A stretch of 64,000 nucleotides of DNA from Sphaerisporangium rubeum (GTDB taxonomy: Bacteria > Actinomycetota > Actinomycetes > Streptosporangiales > Streptosporangiaceae): contig NZ_JACHIU010000001.1 in NCBI RefSeq assembly GCF_014207705.1, forward strand, positions 6,688,501 through 6,752,500. Reading direction: 5' to 3'. The notes beneath the pieces are model-generated. The model was not told the DNA's origin. It was given only the letters and a program-made list of their open reading frames with translations, and did no database searches. The translations under genes and the position numbers were made by a program. Every line of letters starts with the position of its first letter. Positions within the stretch are counted from its first letter, which is position 1. Positions 53,432 to 64,000 of this stretch are shown piece after piece.

Positions 53432-53914
53432 TTAGCGGCCTCACCAATTGTTCCAGGAAAGCCACGCCCATGCCGCAGGCATCGCCGCGACAGACCGACT
53501 GGGTCTTGTCCCTGGTAGGGGCCTCGTGACGGGGGTTAACGCGGGACATGGAGCCGTCGTCCATTGGCGAGCCACCATTCACCTCCGCGACAAATTTCGC
53601 ATTCGGGACAAAGCTCGCACCGGACAGGTAATCACTAGGACAACGGCTGGGGAAGACGACATTACCGCTGTTCACGGGGCCTTTCACTCCCGCAGTGACG
53701 AATGCGTCAGGCTCGGCCGGCAGGCGACGAACCATCCGCACGCACCGCCCTCCCTCCCGCCGCAACGCCCCTCGGCGCACGGCCCACGACGACCGGACGG
53801 CCGCCTGCCCCGCGCACGGCACAGGACGACCCAAACAAAGGAGGGTACGCCGACCGCGCGCCGCACTCGATTACCTGCGGGCCACGCATTGGTAGCCCCC
53901 GCGAAACACAGGTC
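53432..53914. other. Intergenic region without a recognised gene
   Basis: Several short frames cross this 483-bp stretch, but none has a ribosome site, a family pattern or consistent codon use. The ychF stop marks its right end. No hairpin with a U-tract was found. Confidence 0.5.
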
Positions 53915-54991
53915 TCAAACGTTGAAGCGGAACTCCACCACGTCGCCGTCCCGCATCACGTAATCCTTGCCCTCGATCCTGGCCTTCCCCGCGGACCTCG
54001 CGGCCGTCATGGAACCGGCCGCGACCAGGTCCTCGAAGGACACGACCTCGGCCTTGATGAAACCGCGCTGGAAATCGGTGTGGATGACACCGGCGGCCTC
54101 AGGCGCGGTGGCACCCTTGCGGATGGTCCACGCTCTGGCCTCCTTGGGGCCCGCCGTGAGGTAGGTCTGCAGGCCGAGGGTCTCGAAGCCGACCCTGGCG
54201 AGCTGGGTGAGGCCGGACTCCTCCTGGCCGACCGACTGCAGCAGCTCAAGGGCCTCGTCGTCCGGAAGCTCCACCAGCTCGGACTCGATCTTGGCGTCGA
54301 GGAACACCGCCTCGGCCGGGGCGACCAGGGCCGACAGGCGCGCGCGCAGGTCGTCGTCGGTCAGCTCGTCGGCGTCGAGGTTGAAGACGTACAGGAACGG
54401 CTTGGCGGTCAGCAGGTGCAGGTCGCGCAGCGGCTCCAGATCGATGCCTGAGGCGAACAGGGTGGTGCCGGAGTCGAGGGCCTTGCCGGCGGCCTCGGCC
54501 GCCTCCAGGGTCGCCTTGGCGTCCTTGTTGGTCCTCGCCTCCTTGGTGAGGCGTGGGACGGCCTTCTCCAGGGTCTGCAGATCGGCCAGGATCAGCTCGG
54601 TGTTGATGGTCTCGATGTCCCGCCGGGGGGAGATCTCGCCGTCGACGTGGGTGACGTCGGGGTCTGCGAAGACGCGGATCACCTGGCAGATGGCGTCGGT
54701 CTCCCGGATGTTGGCGAGGAAGCGGTTGCCGCGTCCCTGGCCCTCCGAGGCGCCGCGCACCAGGCCCGCGATGTCCACGAACTCGACCTTGGCGGGGAGG
54801 ACGCGCGCCGAGCCGAACAGCTCGCCGAGGACGTCCAGACGGGGGTCCGGCACGCCGACGACCCCCACGTTGGGGTCGATCGTGGCGAACGGGTAGTTCG
54901 CCGCGAGCGCGTTGCCGCTCTTGGTCAGCGCGTTGAAAAGGGTGGACTTGCCGACGTTGGGCAGGCCGACGATGCCGATGCTCAGGCTCAC
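53915..54991 (-). CDS. ychF: Redox-regulated ATPase YchF (OLA1 family)
   Basis: A 358-residue Obg-related P-loop ATPase associated with ribosomes and stress responses. G1 is GLPNVGKST at about 8-16 and G3 is DIAG in VEFVDIAGLVRGAS. The G4 motif is NLDAD in place of NKxD, the hallmark of the ATP-specific YchF family. A coiled coil and a C-terminal TGS domain (VIHTDFQRGFIKAEVVSFEDL) follow. GTG 54991 is the start: a longer frame runs into the divergent rmuC gene. A TAAACT about 8 bases upstream and the lack of a ribosome site suggest a leaderless mRNA. Confidence 0.95.
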   Translation of the reverse strand: MSLSIGIVGLPNVGKSTLFNALTKSGNALAANYPFATIDPNVGVVGVPDPRLDVLGELFGSARVLPAKVEFVDIAGLVRGASEGQGRGNRFLANIRETDAICQVIRVFADPDVTHVDGEISPRRDIETINTELILADLQTLEKAVPRLTKEARTNKDAKATLEAAEAAGKALDSGTTLFASGIDLEPLRDLHLLTAKPFLYVFNLDADELTDDDLRARLSALVAPAEAVFLDAKIESELVELPDDEALELLQSVGQEESGLTQLARVGFETLGLQTYLTAGPKEARAWTIRKGATAPEAAGVIHTDFQRGFIKAEVVSFEDLVAAGSMTAARSAGKARIEGKDYVMRDGDVVEFRFNV

Positions 54992-55064
54992 GTACGCCGA
55001 GTTTAGTGAGCCCTGGACCGTACGCCGTACCGCACGGGGACGCGGGCCTGGAATCATGCGACGG

Positions 55065-56525
55065 ATGGACGTCACGGCACTCCTCTTCCAACTCGTGGCA
55101 GGCCTCGCGGCCGGGCTGGTCGTCGGGTTCTCGCTCGGCCGGGCCAGGGCCGCCGCCGGGGCCGCCGCCGCCGACGCGCGGGCCGCCGAGGCCGAACGCC
55201 GTGCCACGCTCGCCGAAGCCGCCGCGCAGGCCGCCGAGGAGAAGGTGTCCTACGTCGAGGAACAGATGACGCAGCGCTTCCAGACGCTGTCCAACCGCGC
55301 GCTCGACGTGAACAACCTGCGGTTCCTCGAACTGGCGGAAAGCAGGCTCGCCGCCTCGCGGTCGGACGCGGCCGGCGACCTGGAACAGCGGCGGCAGGCG
55401 GTGGAGAACCTCGTGGCGCCGCTGCGCGACACGCTGGCGCAGGTGCAGGACCAGCTCCGGCGCAGCGAGACCGGGTACAAGGTGGCGCACGCCGAGCTCG
55501 GCAAGCAGATGGAGTTCGTCCGGCAGAGCTCCGAGCAGTTGCGCGCGCAGACCGGGGCCCTGGTGCGCGCGCTGCGGCGGCCCGAGGCCCGGGGACGGTG
55601 GGGGGAACTGCAGCTGCGGCGCGTCGCCGAGATCGCCGGCATGTCGCGGTTCTGCGACTTCGACGAGCAGGCGAGCGCCGTCACCCGTGGCGGCGTCGTC
55701 CGGCCGGACATGGTGGTGCGGCTCGCCGGCGGCAAGAACATCGTCGTGGACTCCAAGGTGTCGCTCGCCGCGTACCTGGAGGCCGCCGAGGCCGCGGAAG
55801 GCGGGCCGCAGGAGGTGCGACTGGACGCGCACGCACGGCACCTGCGTGAGCATGTGGACCGGCTGGCGGCCAAGTCGTACTGGCAGGCGTTCACACCGGC
55901 GCCGGAGTTCGTGGTGCTGTTCATCCCCGGTGAGGCGTTCCTCGCGCCGGCCCTCGAACGGGACCCGCAGCTGCTGGAGTACGCCATGGGACGGCGCGTC
56001 CACATCGCGACCCCGACCACGCTGATCACCATGCTGCGCACGGCCCAGTACGCCTGGCAGCAGGCGGCGCTGAGCGAGAACGCACGCGCGGTCTTCGACC
56101 TCGGCAAGGAGCTCTACGACCGGCTCGGCGCCATGGGCCGGACCATGGACACCCTCGGCCGGTCCCTCACGCGGGCCGTCGCCGCGTACAACCAGACGGT
56201 GGGGTCGCTGGAGACCCGCGTGCTGGTGTCGGCACGCAAACTCAACGACCTCGGGGTGGTCGACGGGCCGCTGCCGGCCCCCGACCTCATCGAGGACCTG
56301 CCGCGCTCACCGTCGGTACCGGAACTCGTGACCGAGACCGAGCCGGACCTCGAGGCGGACGTACCCGGTGACCCCACCGTGGGGACGTCATCGGCACCGG
56401 AGACGTCCGCAGGCGGCCAGGTGGGAGGTGTGTCCACCGAGAGGCCGCAAGCCGCTGGTGAAGAGACGGCAAGGGCGTACCGGGGCCCGCTTCCTGGGGG
56501 TAGGTTTGCGCCAGGCTCGTCATAG
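55065..56525 (+). CDS. rmuC: DNA recombination protein RmuC
   Basis: A 486-residue RmuC-family protein, thought to limit DNA inversions at inverted repeats. An N-terminal membrane helix (about 5-25) leads to a long coiled coil (about 30-160) and then a nuclease-fold domain with GRWGELQLRRVAE, RPDMVVRLAGG, VVDSKVSLAAY and the PTTLI segment. The D and the DxK motif fit a PD-(D/E)XK-like core. The last 100 residues are disordered. ATG 55065 is chosen; ATG 55056 is possible. It is divergent from ychF. Confidence 0.9.
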   Translation: MDVTALLFQLVAGLAAGLVVGFSLGRARAAAGAAAADARAAEAERRATLAEAAAQAAEEKVSYVEEQMTQRFQTLSNRALDVNNLRFLELAESRLAASRSDAAGDLEQRRQAVENLVAPLRDTLAQVQDQLRRSETGYKVAHAELGKQMEFVRQSSEQLRAQTGALVRALRRPEARGRWGELQLRRVAEIAGMSRFCDFDEQASAVTRGGVVRPDMVVRLAGGKNIVVDSKVSLAAYLEAAEAAEGGPQEVRLDAHARHLREHVDRLAAKSYWQAFTPAPEFVVLFIPGEAFLAPALERDPQLLEYAMGRRVHIATPTTLITMLRTAQYAWQQAALSENARAVFDLGKELYDRLGAMGRTMDTLGRSLTRAVAAYNQTVGSLETRVLVSARKLNDLGVVDGPLPAPDLIEDLPRSPSVPELVTETEPDLEADVPGDPTVGTSSAPETSAGGQVGGVSTERPQAAGEETARAYRGPLPGGRFAPGSS

Positions 56526-56567
56526 GGCGGCCCTGGCCGGGTGGGGCCGGGCCTGGAGGGGACGGCA

Positions 56568-57116
56568 GTGGTAGCTCAGCAGCGCACGCGACCAGGGGTC
56601 AGGCTGACCGCCAGGGGTGCCGCCGCGCTCGTGCTGGTCGTCACGCTGCTGTCGGAGCTGACCGGGTCGATCACCGTCACCTGTGTGACCTTCGCGGTCG
56701 CATGTGTGGCCGGCGTGCTGCTGGTGCAGCCCAAGGACCTGCTCGCGCTGGCCGTCACACCGCCGCTGCTGTTCTTCGTCGTCACGCTGATCTCGGCCGT
56801 CGTGTCGGCCCTCGGCGCGCCGTCCATGATCCAGGCGCTCGGCCTCGGCATGTTCACCGACCTCAGCGCCGCCGCGCCGTGGCTGTTCGGCACCTCGGCC
56901 GTCATGCTCGTCATCGCGTGGTTCCGCGGCCTGCCGGCCAACATCACCGCGCTCAGGTCCGAGCTGCGCTCCGACCCGCCGTCCCGTCCCGCCGTCCGTC
57001 CCAGGACCCCCGCCGGGCCGAAGTTCGCACCCGAACCCGAGGGGTACTTCGAGCCGCGCGTGTACGGCAAACCGCGCGACGAGAGAGAACGGCCCGGCGC
57101 GCAGAACGGCCTCTAG
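56568..57116 (+). CDS. DUF6542-like membrane protein
   Basis: A 182-residue protein with four hydrophobic segments (about 18-35, 41-58, 65-88 and 105-120) and a Pro/Arg-rich cytoplasmic tail. It resembles the uncharacterised actinobacterial family DUF6542. GTG 56568 has a GGAGGGG site. It follows rmuC by 42 bp in the same direction and is probably co-transcribed. No function is known; the family number is from memory. Confidence 0.7.
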   Translation: MVAQQRTRPGVRLTARGAAALVLVVTLLSELTGSITVTCVTFAVACVAGVLLVQPKDLLALAVTPPLLFFVVTLISAVVSALGAPSMIQALGLGMFTDLSAAAPWLFGTSAVMLVIAWFRGLPANITALRSELRSDPPSRPAVRPRTPAGPKFAPEPEGYFEPRVYGKPRDERERPGAQNGL

Positions 57117-57186
57117 GGCCGCGCACCCCGGCCCTCTGGAGCAGCGGAGCCGGCTCTTCGGAACACCGGGCCCGCACCACCAGCGG

Positions 57187-58155
57187 TCAGGGGCTCGCGC
57201 GCAGGTCGCGCCGTAGCTCGTGCGGCAGAGCGAAGCGCACGCTCTCGCGCACCGACTCGACCTCCTGGACGTCGGTGAAGCCGTGGGACGCCAGGTAGGC
57301 GAGCACCCCCTCGACCAGGGACTCCGGGACCGAGGCGCCGCTCGTGACCCCCACCGTGGTGACGCCGGACAGCCACGCGTCGTCGATGAGGGACGCGTCG
57401 TCCACGAGGTAGGACGCGCCGGCGCCGGCGTCCAGAGCGACCTCGACCAGGCGCTTGCTGTTGGAGGAGTTGCCGGAACCGACGACGATGACGAGGTCGG
57501 CCTCGGCGGCGATGTCCTTGACCGCGACCTGGCGGTTCTGCGTCGCGTAACAGATGTCGTCGCTCGGCGGGTCGATCAGCGCGGGGAAACGGTCCCGCAG
57601 GCGCGCGACGGTCTCGGTGGTCTCGTCGACCGAAAGGGTGGTCTGGGACAGCCAGACGACCCGCTCGGGGTCGCGGACCTGGACGGACGCGACCCCCTCC
57701 GGCCCGTCCACGAGCTGGACGTGGCGGGGAGCCTCACCCGCGGTGCCCTCGACCTCCTCGTGGCCCTCGTGGCCGATCAGCAGGATGTCGTAGTCGCCGG
57801 CGGCGAACCGCCTGGCCTCGTTGTGGACCTTGGTGACCAGGGGGCAGGTCGCGTCGATGGTCCGCAGCGAGCGCGCCTCGGCCTCCTGGTGGACGGTGGG
57901 GGCCACACCGTGCGCGGAGAAGACGACGATCGCGCCCTCGGGGACCTCTTCGGTCTCCTCGACGAAGACGGCGCCGCGCTCCTCGAGGGTCTTCACCACG
58001 TGGGTGTTGTGCACGATCTGCTTGCGCACGTAGATCGGCGCGCCGTACTGCTCAAGGGCCTTCTCGACCGCCTGGACCGCACGGTCGACCCCCGCGCAGT
58101 AGCCGCGTGGCTTGGCGACGAGGACCCGCTTGGTCGCGGTGGTCTGCGAAATCAT
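57187..58155 (-). CDS. ispH: 4-hydroxy-3-methylbut-2-enyl diphosphate reductase
   Basis: IspH catalyses the last step of the methylerythritol phosphate pathway, giving IPP and DMAPP. The protein has 322 residues. Its three iron-sulfur ligands are Cys20 in RGYCAGV, the Cys of DATCPLV and the Cys of [22 protein letters not shown] and GSGNSSNS are substrate-binding segments. ATG 58155 gives the usual N-terminus. The gene is convergent with the DUF6542-like gene and divergent from the unknown gene at 58384. Confidence 0.96.
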   Translation of the reverse strand: MISQTTATKRVLVAKPRGYCAGVDRAVQAVEKALEQYGAPIYVRKQIVHNTHVVKTLEERGAVFVEETEEVPEGAIVVFSAHGVAPTVHQEAEARSLRTIDATCPLVTKVHNEARRFAAGDYDILLIGHEGHEEVEGTAGEAPRHVQLVDGPEGVASVQVRDPERVVWLSQTTLSVDETTETVARLRDRFPALIDPPSDDICYATQNRQVAVKDIAAEADLVIVVGSGNSSNSKRLVEVALDAGAGASYLVDDASLIDDAWLSGVTTVGVTSGASVPESLVEGVLAYLASHGFTDVQEVESVRESVRFALPHELRRDLRASP

Positions 58156-58383
58156 GGGTCCATCGTACGTGCAGGCGATTCGGTTCCTCGCCGCGCCTGT
58201 GGACGGTTGATGGATAATCCCAAGTCCCTGGCGTAGCTCCCCCGGCCTGGGAGGTATATCTGCTTTCCTATGCTTGAGGGGAGTGTGCGTCCGGGACGGT
58301 ACCGTGTCCCCGCCCCCCTGTGACCTTACGCGGCATGATCCGTCCAAGACTCGCCGCCCGACAGCAGATCCCTAGGAGCCGGC

Positions 58384-59199
58384 ATGTCATTGACCGACAT
58401 CGTCCGCACCGTAGCCAAGAATGTCCGGCAGACCGTCTCCGACCCCGGTGAGCTGAAGGAGAAGGCCAAGGACCTCCCCCTCAACGTGCTCCAGACGGCG
58501 GTGGCGGGTGTCGGCCAGGCCCTGATGCTCAGCGACCGCGTGCGCACCCGCCTGCGCAACCTGGTCACCGGCCGCGAGCCGGAGGAGGACAAGCCCGCCG
58601 CCGAACACGAGACCTGGGCCACCGCCACCGAGGAGCCCTCCGCGAAGCCGGCCCGCCGCGAGCCCGTCATCTTCGCCCCCCGCCCCTCCCCCGCGCAGCC
58701 CGACCCGTCCCCCACCACCCCGGACCCCTCGACCTCGGCCACCCCCGCAGCCGGCGCACCGACGACCCCCGTCGAGACCGCCGCTTCGGTGACCCCCGTC
58801 GAAGCCACCGCTCCGGCCACCCCCGCCGAGGACATCACCCCGGCCGTACCCACCCCGGCCAAGCCCGCCGAGACCGTTGCCGCCGCACCCGCGGAACCCG
58901 CCGCCGGCCCCCCCGCCACCGCAGCGGAACCCGTCTCCAAGGACGCGACCGCCGCGGCACCACTCTCCACGGACGCCGTCGCCACCACACCCTCCACGGA
59001 CGCGGCCCCCACGACGACCCTCCCCGAGCCGCTTCCCGGATACGCCGGCCTCACCCTGGCGTCGCTCCGGGCCCGGCTGCGCGGCAAGACCGTGGAGCAG
59101 GTACGCGACCTGCTGGCGTACGAGCAGGCCACCACGGCCCGTCCCGAGGTCGTGCAGATGTTCACCAAGCGCCTCGCCAAGATGGAAAGCGGCGAATAG
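58384..59199 (+). CDS. Unrecognised protein with conserved ends and Pro/Ala/Thr linker
   Basis: A 271-residue soluble protein. Residues 1-65 are amphipathic helix (VRTVAKNVRQTV ... LPLNVLQTAVAGVGQAL). Residues 70-215 are low-complexity Pro/Ala/Thr. The last 50 (YAGLTLASLRARLRGKTVEQV ... MFTKRLAKME) are helical and look conserved. The N-terminal part resembles surface-binding helices of lipid-associated proteins, but this is weak. It lies 24 bp before xseA in the same direction, so it is likely co-transcribed. No function is known. Confidence 0.65.
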   Translation: MSLTDIVRTVAKNVRQTVSDPGELKEKAKDLPLNVLQTAVAGVGQALMLSDRVRTRLRNLVTGREPEEDKPAAEHETWATATEEPSAKPARREPVIFAPRPSPAQPDPSPTTPDPSTSATPAAGAPTTPVETAASVTPVEATAPATPAEDITPAVPTPAKPAETVAAAPAEPAAGPPATAAEPVSKDATAAAPLSTDAVATTPSTDAAPTTTLPEPLPGYAGLTLASLRARLRGKTVEQVRDLLAYEQATTARPEVVQMFTKRLAKMESGE

Positions 59200-59223
59200 G
59201 CGATCGCTTTGTAGGCTTCCCGC

Positions 59224-60438
59224 ATGACGGCGAAGACCTCTCCGGAACAGCCGCTGCCGATCCGCTCGGTGCTCCAGATGGTGGCGCAGTGGATCGGCAG
59301 GCTCGGCGTGGTCTGGGCCGAGGGCCAGATCACCGAGTTCTCCTCGCGCGGCGGCACGGTGTTCCTCACACTGCGCGACCCCGTGGCCAACGTGTCGGCC
59401 CGGGTGACCTGCCCGCGCGGCGTGTACGAGGCCACCGTGCCGCGGCCGGTGGACGGTGCGCGCGTCGTCATGCTGGTCAAGCCGGACTTCTGGGTCAACC
59501 GCGGGTCGTTCGCCTTCACGGCCCTGGAGATCCGGCCCGTCGGCGTCGGCGAGCTGCTGGCCCGCCTGGAACGCCTGCGTCAGATCATCGTCGCCGAGGG
59601 CCTCGCCAACGCCGACCGCAAACGCCGGCTGCCGTTCCTGCCGCACGTCGTCGGGCTCATCTGCGGCCGCGACTCCGCCGCCGAACGCGACGTCCTGGAG
59701 AACGCGCGCCGCCGCTGGCCCGCCGTCCGCTTCACCGTCGAACAGGTCGCCGTCCAGGGCCCCTACGCCGTCACCGAGGTCACCGAGGCCCTGCGCAAAC
59801 TCGACGCCGACCGCGAGGTCGACGTCATCGTCATCGCGCGAGGCGGCGGCTCCCTGGAGGACCTGCTGCCGTTCTCCGACGAGTCCCTGGTGCGCGCCGT
59901 CTCCGCCTGCCTGACCCCGGTCGTCAGCGCCATCGGCCACGAGCAGGACAACCCCCTGATCGACCTGGTGGCCGACGTCCGCGCCTCCACCCCCACCGAC
60001 GCCGCCAAGAAGGTCGTCCCCGACGTAGGCGAACAACTCACGCTGATCACCCAGCTCCGCGACCGCGGCCGCCGTGTCGTCACCGGCTGGCTCGACCGCG
60101 AACACGCCTGGCTCACCGCCGTACGCTCCCGCCCCGCGCTCGCCGACCCCGTACGCGAACTGGACCGCCGCGCCGAGCAGGTGGACGCACTGAAGGACCG
60201 CACCCGCCGCAGCCTGTCCTCGTCCCTGGACCGCGCCGAGGACTCCCTCACCCACCTGAGAGCCCGCCTGGACGCGCTCTCCCCCGCCGGCACCCTCCGC
60301 CGCGGCTACGCCATCGTCCAGCGTCCCGACGGCGAAGTCGTCCGCCAAGCCGCCGAGATCAAGGAAAACGACCTGTTGACCCTCCGCTTCCCCGACTCCC
60401 GCGTCACCGTCACCGCCACCGCCGACCCCACCCCCTAA
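59224..60438 (+). CDS. xseA: Exodeoxyribonuclease VII large subunit
   Basis: The 404-residue catalytic subunit of exonuclease VII, which degrades single-stranded DNA from both ends. An N-terminal OB-fold (about 10-105) is followed by the catalytic domain, with [11 protein letters not shown] near residue 200 and [20 protein letters not shown] near 240. A coiled coil that binds the small subunit and a short C-terminal domain (LRRGYAIVQ) complete it. The small subunit gene follows within 11 bases. Confidence 0.95.
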   Translation: MTAKTSPEQPLPIRSVLQMVAQWIGRLGVVWAEGQITEFSSRGGTVFLTLRDPVANVSARVTCPRGVYEATVPRPVDGARVVMLVKPDFWVNRGSFAFTALEIRPVGVGELLARLERLRQIIVAEGLANADRKRRLPFLPHVVGLICGRDSAAERDVLENARRRWPAVRFTVEQVAVQGPYAVTEVTEALRKLDADREVDVIVIARGGGSLEDLLPFSDESLVRAVSACLTPVVSAIGHEQDNPLIDLVADVRASTPTDAAKKVVPDVGEQLTLITQLRDRGRRVVTGWLDREHAWLTAVRSRPALADPVRELDRRAEQVDALKDRTRRSLSSSLDRAEDSLTHLRARLDALSPAGTLRRGYAIVQRPDGEVVRQAAEIKENDLLTLRFPDSRVTVTATADPTP

Positions 60439-60448
60439 GGTGGCAAAG

Positions 60449-60685
60449 GTGTCCGACGCAGAGACCCCGTCCTACGAACGAGCCCGCGAGGAACTCACCG
60501 AGGTCGTCCGCCGCCTCGAAACCGGCGGCCTGACCCTGGAGCAGTCCATAGAGCTGTGGGAACGCGGCGAACGCCTGGCCGCCATCTGTGAGGAATGGCT
60601 CCAAGGCGCCAGAGTGAAACTCGCCGCCGCGATGGCCCGCCGCGACCAGTCCCCCGACGCCTCCTCGGAGGAAACCCCCTTCTGA
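60449..60685 (+). CDS. xseB: Exodeoxyribonuclease VII small subunit
   Basis: A 78-residue helical protein that binds along the XseA coiled coil in multiple copies. SYERAREELTEVVRRLETGGLTLEQSIELWERG is the family core. GTG 60449 is preceded by AAGGTGG; GTG 60440 is an alternative that adds three residues. It is translated right after xseA. A large hairpin follows its stop. Confidence 0.92.
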   Translation: MSDAETPSYERAREELTEVVRRLETGGLTLEQSIELWERGERLAAICEEWLQGARVKLAAAMARRDQSPDASSEETPF

Positions 60686-60688
60686 CGC

Positions 60689-60724
60689 CGTGCGGGCCGG
60701 CCCCGATGGAGGCCGGCCCGCACG
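60689..60724. terminator. Bidirectional hairpin between xseB and katG
   Basis: A perfect 14-pair stem (60689-60702 with 60711-60724) and an 8-base loop, 3 bases past the xseB stop and 13 bases past the katG stop. No U-tract on either strand. Confidence 0.75.
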
Positions 60725-60736
60725 TCATTGTGCTGA

Positions 60737-63438
<2,702 letters not shown>

Positions 63439-63456
63439 GCGACCAACCTACCGCCC

Positions 63457-63485
63457 TAAACACGAATCATTCAAGAGAGCGAATG
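63457..63485 (-). promoter_or_regulatory. AT-rich FurA operator/promoter region
   Basis: On the minus strand, CTCTTGAATGATTCGTGTTTAG with repeated GAAT/ATTC half-sites lies just upstream of furA. It is reminiscent of the AT-rich furA operator of mycobacteria and is the most AT-rich point locally. Confidence 0.45.
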
Positions 63486-63675
63486 TCCCCAGTTTGGATG
63501 ACGACGTAATCGTGACAGACGTCCCTGTCCTGGTGGTTCTCCACTTGACGACCCGCCGCCACCGGGCCCGTGTCCGCCGGCGGATGCTCTTTCCGAGCAC
63601 GAACGCGTCCAGGATCACCGGTGCGGACGCCTCCGCCGCCGTCCGATCGGTGTTCGGCCGCCTGGAGACGACCTT

Positions 63676-63870
63676 CTACTGCTCGTCGAGAAAGACTTCT
63701 TCGATCGCCAGGCCGAACACCTTGGCGATGCGGAAGGCGACGGGAAGGCTGGGGTCGAACTTGCCTTTCTCGATCGCGATGATCGTCTGCCTCGACACAC
63801 TGATCCGCTGAGCCAGATCGGCCTGTGTCCAGTCGCGCTCGGCCCGGAGGTCCGTGATGCGGTTCTTCAT
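63676..63870 (-). CDS. Small XRE-family (YozG-like) regulator
   Basis: A 64-residue protein that is essentially one Cro/C1-type helix-turn-helix ([38 protein letters not shown]). It matches short YozG-like regulators that lie beside a membrane protein gene. Its ATG overlaps the stop of the upstream membrane protein gene (ATGA), so the two are translationally coupled. Confidence 0.9.
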   Translation of the reverse strand: MKNRITDLRAERDWTQADLAQRISVSRQTIIAIEKGKFDPSLPVAFRIAKVFGLAIEEVFLDEQ

Positions 63871-64000
63871 CGGTATCTGATCATGCCGGCGGCGAAGGCG
63901 ATCACGAAGACGACTCCGAGAAGCGCAGGCAGGACCGCGGTGTTGACGTCGAAGGTGATGAGGCCGGCGGCATCCGCGACGACATAGGCGAATCCGCCGA
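63867..64000 (-). CDS. Membrane protein, C-terminal 44 residues only
   Basis: The visible end contains one hydrophobic helix ([21 protein letters not shown]) and stops with a TGA inside the start of the HTH gene. The rest lies outside the window. A YozG-like regulator coupled to a small polytopic membrane protein is a common pairing; the function of the pair is unknown. Confidence 0.75.
   Translation of the reverse strand, partial: GGFAYVVADAAGLITFDVNTAVLPALLGVVFVIAFAAGMIRYR

Noticed and set aside
53448-53900. Several 60-170 codon frames upstream of ychF
   Set aside because: Mutually overlapping, Arg/Pro/Thr-rich, no start context; none stands out.
58387-60348. 653-codon minus-strand frame with Gly-rich translation
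   Set aside because: Antisense to xseA and its upstream gene; the Gly-rich text only mirrors the Pro/Ala linker.

Overview
The window is a high-GC, gene-dense chromosomal stretch from a filamentous-type actinomycete. The taxonomic signs are mycothiol biosynthesis (mshB), a DUF397 protein with an XRE/DUF5753 remnant, a mycobacterial-type second succinate dehydrogenase, actinobacterial TcpC/TcpE-type conjugation genes, many GTG/TTG starts and several apparently leaderless genes. The Streptosporangiales (Nonomuraea, Microbispora and relatives) fit best, but that rests on general gene content only. No tRNA, rRNA, transposase, integrase or CRISPR array was seen.

Layout. 0-5 kb: the 3' part of a superfamily 1 (UvrD-like) helicase, a sigma-region-4/winged-helix DNA-binding protein (possibly the tail of a defence locus lying to the left) and a cysteinyl-tRNA synthetase that is not of the usual actinobacterial housekeeping type. 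5-9.3 kb: an exoprotein block with a small lipoprotein resembling a detached protease propeptide, a choice-of-anchor K protein and two tandem trypsin-like proteases. 9.7-15.4 kb: a metallo-beta-lactamase-fold hydrolase, a small membrane protein, a flavin reductase, a DUF6113-like protein, mshB and an S9 (DPP-IV-like) peptidase. 15.5-19.2 kb: a candidate small RNA and an asymmetric ABC exporter pair. 19.4-21.6 kb: an autoregulated-looking leaderless HTH/Clp-N operon and a Fic protein. 21.7-26.8 kb: an accessory stretch with a secreted metalloprotease, repetitive non-coding DNA, a voltage-gated cation channel, an HExxH protein and a broken XRE/DUF397 pair.

26.9-38.9 kb is an energy-metabolism region. 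A diheme-type succinate dehydrogenase (sdhCAB) stands divergently from a LysR regulator. A three-gene phosphatase/histidine kinase/response regulator cassette follows. Then comes a second succinate dehydrogenase whose membrane anchor resembles the mycobacterial Sdh1 anchor. Two enzymes of the same reaction therefore lie 5 kb apart with regulators between them.

39-53.4 kb, all on the minus strand, holds two membrane-anchored proline-rich exported proteins, a Nudix hydrolase and a seven-gene type IV secretion-like cluster (TcpC, small TM protein, TcpE fused to a MinD-like domain, VirB4, VirB6, NTF2-like protein, transglycosylase/NlpC hydrolase). No relaxase, coupling protein or integrase is present, so this is a candidate non-conjugative cell-envelope machine. 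53.9-60.7 kb is conserved core (ychF, rmuC, DUF6542-like gene, ispH, an unrecognised gene, xseA, xseB). 60.7-64 kb carries katG-furA and an HTH/membrane-protein pair cut by the window end.
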